Assembly: GCF_002564005.1 (NCBI RefSeq)
Contig: NZ_PDJG01000001.1
Coordinates: forward strand, 1,488,001 to 1,552,000
Source of the DNA: Sanguibacter antarcticus
Lineage (GTDB): Bacteria; Actinomycetota; Actinomycetes; Actinomycetales; Cellulomonadaceae
Length of the DNA: 64,000 nt
Reading direction: 5' to 3'
The translations under genes were made by a program, and so were the position numbers. Below the pieces are notes generated by a model. The model had not been told where the DNA came from. It did no database searches and saw only the letters and a list, made by a program, of their open reading frames with translations. Shown piece by piece: positions 59,337-64,000 of this stretch. How positions within the stretch are numbered: position 1 is the stretch's first letter; every line of letters starts with the position of its first letter.

Positions 59337-59387
59337 GCAGGAGCGGGAGGAGCCGACCGTCATGACGGCCGCTCCTTCCGCTCCTGC
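59337..59387. terminator. Bidirectional terminator between the DUF4439 gene and proS
   Basis: 17-bp arms (GCAGGAGCGGGAGGAGC and partner, one G-U pair) with an inner palindrome CCGTCATGACGG in the loop; begins 3 nt after the lipoprotein stop. Confidence 0.75.
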
Positions 59388-59423
59388 TCGGCCATGAGGA
59401 ACCAGGAGAGGTCCTGAAACCTC

Positions 59424-61199
59424 TCAGAGCAGCTCGACGAGCTCCGCGACCCGGTCAGCGGCCTGGTCCACCGGAACCTGCTCAGACGTCCCACCGATGC
59501 GGGGGCGAACCTCGATGACGCCCTCGGCCAGGCCCCTACCGACGACGACCACCAACGGAACCCCGAGCAGCTCGGCGTCAGCGAACTTCACGCCTGGCGA
59601 GACCCTCGGACGATCGTCGTACAGCACCTCGATCCCTCGGGTCGAGAGCGTCTGGGCGATCGACTCGGCAGCCTCGAAGACAGCCGCGTCCTTGCCCGTC
59701 GCCACGACGTGCACGTGAGCAGGCGCGACATGCACCGGCCACGCGAGGCCCTTCTCGTCATGGTTGGCCTCGGCGAGCGCCGCGAGCGCGCGGGTCACTC
59801 CGATGCCGTAGGAACCCATCGTCACGGTCACGCGCTTGCCGTTGACGTCGAGCACCTTGAGCCCGAGCGCCTCGGCATACTTACGCCCGAGCTGGAAGAT
59901 GTGCCCGATCTCGATTCCACGTGCAAGCTCGAGCGGGCCGGAGCCGTCAGGAGCGGGGTCGCCCGGGCGCACCTCAGCGGCCTCGATGGCCTCGTCACCG
60001 ACGAAGTCACGACCGGCGACCAGGTCGAAGACGTGCTTGCCTACCTCGTTCGCGCCCGTGATCCACCGTGTGCCGTCGACGATGCGGGGGTCGAGGAAGT
60101 ACCGCGTAGCGGTCTCGCTGCCCGTGTTCGCCCGGCCGATCACCCCTGGACCGATGTACCCCTTGACGAGGTGCGGCGCCTTCGCAAAGTCGGCGTCGTT
60201 TGCAGGCTCGGCCTCGGCTGGTGCAACCGCCGCCCCGAGACGTCTGAGGTCGACCTCGCGGTCGCCCGGCAGCCCGACGACGACGACCTCGCGCGAGCCG
60301 TCGGGGAACACCAGGGCAAGGACGACGTTCTTCAGCGTGTCTGCGGCGGTCCAGGCGACGCCGTCAGCGCGCGGGTGCTCCGCGTTCGCGAGCGCGACGA
60401 GCGAGGCGATGGTCGTCGTCGACGGCGTGCTCTCGACGTGCGAGACGGGCGCGTCGGTCCAGTCGATCGCAGGAGGAGGGAGCGTGACGACCGCCTCGAC
60501 GTTCGCCGAGTACCCGCCGGGCGAGCGGACGAACGTGTCCTCGCCGATCGGGGTGGGCGTGAGGAACTCCTCGCTGCGGGACCCTCCCATCGCGCCGGAC
60601 GTCGCGGCGACGATGACGTACTCCAGGCCGAGCCGCTGGAAGATGCGCTCGTAGGCATCACGCTGCGTCTGGTAGGCGACGTCGAGCCCGGCGTCGTCGA
60701 CATCGAACGAGTAGGCGTCCTTCATGATGAACTCGCGGCCACGGATGAGGCCGGCGCGCGGACGCGCTTCGTCCCGGTACTTGGTCTGGATCTGGAACAA
60801 CGTCACCGGCAGGTCCTTGTACGAGGAGTACAGGTCCTTGACGAGGAGCGTGAACATCTCCTCGTGAGTAGGCGCGAGCAGGTACTCGGCATCCCGCCGG
60901 TCGGTGAGCCGGAAGAGGTTGGGACCGTACTCGGTCCACCGGTTGGTCGCCTCGAACGGTTCACGGGGCAGGAGCGCCGGGAAGTGCACCTCCTGCGCTC
61001 CGGTGCGTTCCATCTCCTCCCGGACGATGGCCTCGACCTTGGCGAGGACCCGTAGGCCGAGCGGGAGCCACGAATAGATCCCTGGTGCGGCGCGACGAAT
61101 GTACCCGGCACGCAGGAGAAGACGGTGACTGGCGACCTCAGCGTCGGCAGGGTCTTCCCTCAGGGTCCGGACGAACAGCGTAGAAAGACGAAGAAGCAT
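59424..61199 (-). CDS. proS: Prolyl-tRNA synthetase
   Basis: 591-residue class II synthetase of the bacterial ProS type, with the editing (INS) domain between motifs 2 and 3. Motif 1 is near [20 protein letters not shown], motif 2 is [20 protein letters not shown] and motif 3 is [11 protein letters not shown]; the anticodon-binding domain ends the protein. TAGGCT lies 6 nt before the ATG with no Shine-Dalgarno sequence. It converges with the DUF4439 gene. Confidence 0.97.
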   Translation of the reverse strand: MLLRLSTLFVRTLREDPADAEVASHRLLLRAGYIRRAAPGIYSWLPLGLRVLAKVEAIVREEMERTGAQEVHFPALLPREPFEATNRWTEYGPNLFRLTDRRDAEYLLAPTHEEMFTLLVKDLYSSYKDLPVTLFQIQTKYRDEARPRAGLIRGREFIMKDAYSFDVDDAGLDVAYQTQRDAYERIFQRLGLEYVIVAATSGAMGGSRSEEFLTPTPIGEDTFVRSPGGYSANVEAVVTLPPPAIDWTDAPVSHVESTPSTTTIASLVALANAEHPRADGVAWTAADTLKNVVLALVFPDGSREVVVVGLPGDREVDLRRLGAAVAPAEAEPANDADFAKAPHLVKGYIGPGVIGRANTGSETATRYFLDPRIVDGTRWITGANEVGKHVFDLVAGRDFVGDEAIEAAEVRPGDPAPDGSGPLELARGIEIGHIFQLGRKYAEALGLKVLDVNGKRVTVTMGSYGIGVTRALAALAEANHDEKGLAWPVHVAPAHVHVVATGKDAAVFEAAESIAQTLSTRGIEVLYDDRPRVSPGVKFADAELLGVPLVVVVGRGLAEGVIEVRPRIGGTSEQVPVDQAADRVAELVELL

Positions 61200-61205
61200 G
61201 TGCAG

Positions 61206-61211
61206 AGCCTA
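61206..61211 (-). promoter_or_regulatory. -10 of proS
   Basis: TAGGCT, 6 nt before the ATG. Confidence 0.6.
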
Positions 61212-61287
61212 GTCGTTCACGACGGACTGGCCTGACCGGTCGTCCTGCCGCACAGGACCGACCACGGTGCGCCGCCCGGACAGCCCG

Positions 61288-62184
61288 CTAGAACAGCACC
61301 GTCGCAAACGTGCCGACCTGTTCGAACCCGACCCGCCGGTACGTCGCCAGCGCCCGGGTGTTGTAGCTGTTGACGTACAGGGACACCATCGGCGCGGAGT
61401 CCCTGCGGGTGGCACGCACCACGGCAGCCATCCCCGCAGCCGCCAGGCCTCGTCCCCGGTGGTGCGGTGCGACCCAGACCCCCTGGACCTGAGCGACCGT
61501 GCGGGTGACTGCCCCGAGCTCGGCCTTGAACACGACGCCAGTCACTCCGTCCGGCTGCTCGTGACGCGTCGTGCGCACCAAGGAGTGGCGCTCGATCACG
61601 AGCGAACGGACCCGGTCCTCGTAGGCGCTGCCTGCAAACTCGATCGGCGAGTACCCCACCTCTTCGATGAACATCGACACGCATGCCGGGAGGAGCACCG
61701 CATAGTCGTCGAGCGTCGAGTAGCGCACCTCTTCGTCCGGGTCGACTCGGGGATCCGCGTCGATGACCATCGACGGCTGCTCGGTCCGCACGTCCCTCGG
61801 CCGCGGCCACACGTCTTCGAGACGCTGCCACAGGCCGAGCACGAGCGCTGCTGGTCCGACGATCGACGAGCATCGTCGTCCCCGGCTGCGGGCGAGGTTG
61901 GCAAATGCGTCGATCGCCTCTGTGGCTCCGGACGGCACGACCGGCACGAGGTTCGCTCCGGACCAGCACACCGCTTCGAGCGGTCCCTCAGCGGGATATC
62001 CCCACACCTGGCCGGTCGTTCGAGCGAGCCCGAAGAGGATCGCTGTCTCGATCCGCGTGGTCGCGAGCACCGACGCGACGGGATCGATCGCGCACAGAGC
62101 CAACGCCGCACCAAGGTCGACGTCTGTGAGCACGCGCGCCTGCGGTGGGCGTCGTGGGAGCCCGCGCTCGCCGGTCAGTGCCAT
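61288..62184 (-). CDS. GNAT acetyltransferase with N-terminal DUF4081 domain
   Basis: 298 residues: an N-terminal DUF4081-like half (about 20-140) and a C-terminal GNAT domain with the acetyl-CoA loop VAPHHRGRGLAAAGM and the NTRALATYRRVGF motif. Same position as Rv2867c, between ispG and proS. Substrate unknown. CACGAT lies 6 nt before the ATG, a weaker leaderless signal. Confidence 0.87.
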   Translation of the reverse strand: MALTGERGLPRRPPQARVLTDVDLGAALALCAIDPVASVLATTRIETAILFGLARTTGQVWGYPAEGPLEAVCWSGANLVPVVPSGATEAIDAFANLARSRGRRCSSIVGPAALVLGLWQRLEDVWPRPRDVRTEQPSMVIDADPRVDPDEEVRYSTLDDYAVLLPACVSMFIEEVGYSPIEFAGSAYEDRVRSLVIERHSLVRTTRHEQPDGVTGVVFKAELGAVTRTVAQVQGVWVAPHHRGRGLAAAGMAAVVRATRRDSAPMVSLYVNSYNTRALATYRRVGFEQVGTFATVLF

Positions 62185-62233
62185 GACGACATCGTGCCTC
62201 AGACGCGCCGGTCCGGCCGTTCCACGGACACGC

Positions 62234-63394
62234 TCAGCTCACCGTGACGACTGCCGCGCCGCCTTCTCCCGGAGCGCGCTCCATGGTCTCGGCGATGCGC
62301 ATCGCTTCCTCGATGAGCGTCTCGACGATGAGCGCCTCGGGGACGGTCTTGACGACCTCTCCGCGGACGAAGATCTGGCCCTTGCCGTTACCGGATGCGA
62401 CACCGAGATCCGCTTCTCGAGCTTCACCGGGACCGTTGACGACGCAGCCCATCACCGCGACACGGAGCGGGACGTCGAGCCCCTCGAGCCCAGCAGTGAC
62501 CTTCTCTGCCAGCGTGTACACGTCGACCTGTGCGCGCCCGCACGACGGGCAGGAGACGATCTCGAGCTTGCGGGGACGAAGGTTGAGCGCCTGGAGGATC
62601 TGGATGCCGACCTTCACCTCTTCCACGGGCGGCGCGGAGAGCGAGACTCGGATCGTGTCGCCGATACCGCGCGAGAGGAGTGCTCCGAACGCGGTCGCCG
62701 ACTTGATGGTGCCCTGGAATGCAGGACCGGCCTCGGTCACGCCGAGGTGCAGCGGCCAGTCGCCGCGCTCGGACAGCAGCTCGTACGCACGAACCATGAT
62801 CACCGGGTCGTTGTGCTTCACCGAGATCTTGAAGTCGTGGAAGCCGTGCTCCTCGAAGAGGGACGCCTCCCACACGGCGGACTCGACGAGTGCCTCGGGT
62901 GTCGCCTTGCCGTACTTCGCGAGCAGCCTGGGATCGAGGGACCCCGCGTTGACCCCGATGCGGATGGAGACGCCGGCGTCGCTGGCGGCCTTCGCGATCT
63001 CCTTGATCTGGTCGTCGAACTTGCGAATGTTCCCCGGGTTCACTCGGACCGCGGCGCACCCGGCGTCGATGGCGGCGAAGACGTACTTCGGCTGGAAGTG
63101 GATGTCCGCGATGACCGGGATCTGGGACTTCTTCGCGATCGCTGGCAGCGCCAGTGCATCGTCGGGACTCGGCACCGCGACACGTACGATGTCGCAGCCT
63201 GCCGCGGTCAGCGCCGCGATCTGTTGAAGGGTGCCGTTGATGTCGGTCGTCGGAGTGGTCGTCATCGACTGCACGCTCACGGGAGCGTCACCGCCGACAA
63301 ACACCTTCCCGACCTTGATCTTCCGCGTCTTGCGACGGGGCGCCAGCACGGGCGCAGGGGCTTCTGGCATGCCAAGACTGATAGGAACACTCAC
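62234..63394 (-). CDS. ispG: 4-hydroxy-3-methylbut-2-enyl diphosphate synthase (flavodoxin/ferredoxin)
   Basis: 386-residue iron-sulfur enzyme of the MEP isoprenoid pathway. Cluster cysteines are in CPSCGR near 281-284 and GCVVNGPGE near 316. The barrel has [10 protein letters not shown] and RVNPGNI. GATACT lies 6 nt before the GTG start, with no Shine-Dalgarno. It follows the site-2 protease gene; dxr often precedes that gene in actinobacteria but would lie outside the window. Confidence 0.96.
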   Translation of the reverse strand: MSVPISLGMPEAPAPVLAPRRKTRKIKVGKVFVGGDAPVSVQSMTTTPTTDINGTLQQIAALTAAGCDIVRVAVPSPDDALALPAIAKKSQIPVIADIHFQPKYVFAAIDAGCAAVRVNPGNIRKFDDQIKEIAKAASDAGVSIRIGVNAGSLDPRLLAKYGKATPEALVESAVWEASLFEEHGFHDFKISVKHNDPVIMVRAYELLSERGDWPLHLGVTEAGPAFQGTIKSATAFGALLSRGIGDTIRVSLSAPPVEEVKVGIQILQALNLRPRKLEIVSCPSCGRAQVDVYTLAEKVTAGLEGLDVPLRVAVMGCVVNGPGEAREADLGVASGNGKGQIFVRGEVVKTVPEALIVETLIEEAMRIAETMERAPGEGGAAVVTVS

Positions 63395-63400
63395 TAGACC

Positions 63401-63406
63401 AGTATC
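63401..63406 (-). promoter_or_regulatory. -10 of ispG
   Basis: GATACT, 6 nt before the GTG. Confidence 0.55.
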
Positions 63407-63467
63407 CCCCGTGCGAGAGGACCTGCACGCCGCCGACCAGATCCGGTACCAAAAACGACCACAGTCT

Positions 63468-64000
63468 TCACGTCAGGCGGATGGGTTTGACGATGTCGGC
63501 ATACACCAGCAGGACGCCCATGGCTGCGAGAACGACGAACACGCCATAGGCGAGAGGCATCATCCGTGCGGTGTCCGCAGGGAGAGAACGTTCTCGGCCA
63601 CGGACGCGGGCGACCTGGCGTCGTGCGCCCTCGTAGAGCGCTCCGAGGACGTGCCCGCCGTCGAGCGGCAGGAGCGGGATGAGGTTGAACGTGAACAAGG
63701 CGATGTTCAGTCCGGCGAGGATCATGAGCAGGTCGGCCGACATGAGCTCGACACCATAGCCGTCGACGTCAGACGACGTGATCTCCCCCGCGAACCGGCC
63801 GATGCCGACGACACCGATCACCGAGTTCTCGTCGCGCTCCTCGTCGCCGAACACAGCTTGCGCCACGTCGACGAGGCGTTGCGGAAGGGTGAGCATGACG
63901 CTCGCGGTCTGCGAGAGCCGCTCCCCGATCATCCCGGGGACGAGCGTGATGGACTGTCCCTCGAGCTCCTCTGTCGGGCCGATGCCCAGGAACCCGGCGG
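63468..64000 (-). CDS. Site-2 zinc metalloprotease, M50 family (C-terminal part, gene cut by window edge)
   Basis: The C-terminal 176 residues of an intramembrane protease of the RseP/Rip1 type. The third motif [12 protein letters not shown], which supplies the zinc-binding aspartate, is present, followed by the last membrane helix ([19 protein letters not shown]). The HExxH motif and PDZ domain must lie beyond the right edge, since the frame stays open to base 64000. Such proteases cut anti-sigma factors; ispG follows. Confidence 0.88.
   Translation of the reverse strand, partial: AGFLGIGPTEELEGQSITLVPGMIGERLSQTASVMLTLPQRLVDVAQAVFGDEERDENSVIGVVGIGRFAGEITSSDVDGYGVELMSADLLMILAGLNIALFTFNLIPLLPLDGGHVLGALYEGARRQVARVRGRERSLPADTARMMPLAYGVFVVLAAMGVLLVYADIVKPIRLT

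Overview
The window is high-GC DNA (roughly two-thirds G+C by eye) from an actinobacterium. The gene order lexA / LysM-nrdR, hflX, miaA-dapF, miaB, gluABCD, recX-recA, a DUF3046 gene, clgR-cinA-pgsA-ftsK, dapA, folA-thyA, dapB, pnp-rpsO, ribF-truB-rbfA-infB-ylxR-nusA-rimP, proS, ispG and a site-2 protease is the conserved actinobacterial core block. A lactate dehydrogenase, RNase Y, a large Lhr helicase and YbjN proteins suggest order Micrococcales, possibly near Cellulomonas or Sanguibacter; that placement is inference. I find 56 genes, one of them cut by the right edge. I see no tRNA, rRNA, insertion sequence, prophage or CRISPR array.

Layout. 1-7,730: nrdR, a LysM membrane protein and lexA around a multi-operator SOS control region, then ldh, dinG and hflX on the minus strand and a small methyltransferase. 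7,770-13,870: miaA-dapF and miaB enclose three YbjN-domain genes and one uncharacterised gene. 13,998-17,341: glutamate ABC transporter gluABCD. 17,382-27,130: rny, recX, recA, DUF3046, then lhr-nei. 27,166-34,033: clgR, cinA, pgsA, ftsK, a proline-rich membrane protein and dapA. 34,298-38,326: a glycerophosphodiester or glycerol-3-phosphate uptake cluster (glpQ-ugpA-ugpE-ugpB) without an ATPase gene. 38,293-43,106: folA-thyA, an aldehyde dehydrogenase, an acetyltransferase and dapB. 43,248-47,318: an M16 peptidase, pnp and rpsO. 47,471-57,981: a GGDEF-EAL protein followed by the ribF to rimP translation cluster. 58,152-64,000: a lipoprotein, proS, an acetyltransferase, ispG and a truncated M50 protease gene.

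The genes are mostly housekeeping: SOS repair (lexA, recA, recX, dinG), lysine and peptidoglycan precursors (dapA, dapB, dapF), tRNA modification (miaA, miaB, truB), nucleotides (nrdR, folA, thyA), RNA turnover (pnp, rny) and translation. No unmistakable new system is present. The most noteworthy signals are regulatory. A -10 hexamer sits 6-8 nt before the start codon of at least fifteen genes, which implies widespread leaderless mRNAs. There are three LexA-type operators between lexA and the LysM gene, an iron-box-like palindrome in front of the first ybjN gene, and several unexplained palindromes. The three diverged YbjN paralogues and the uncharacterised gene between them are the most accessory-looking content.
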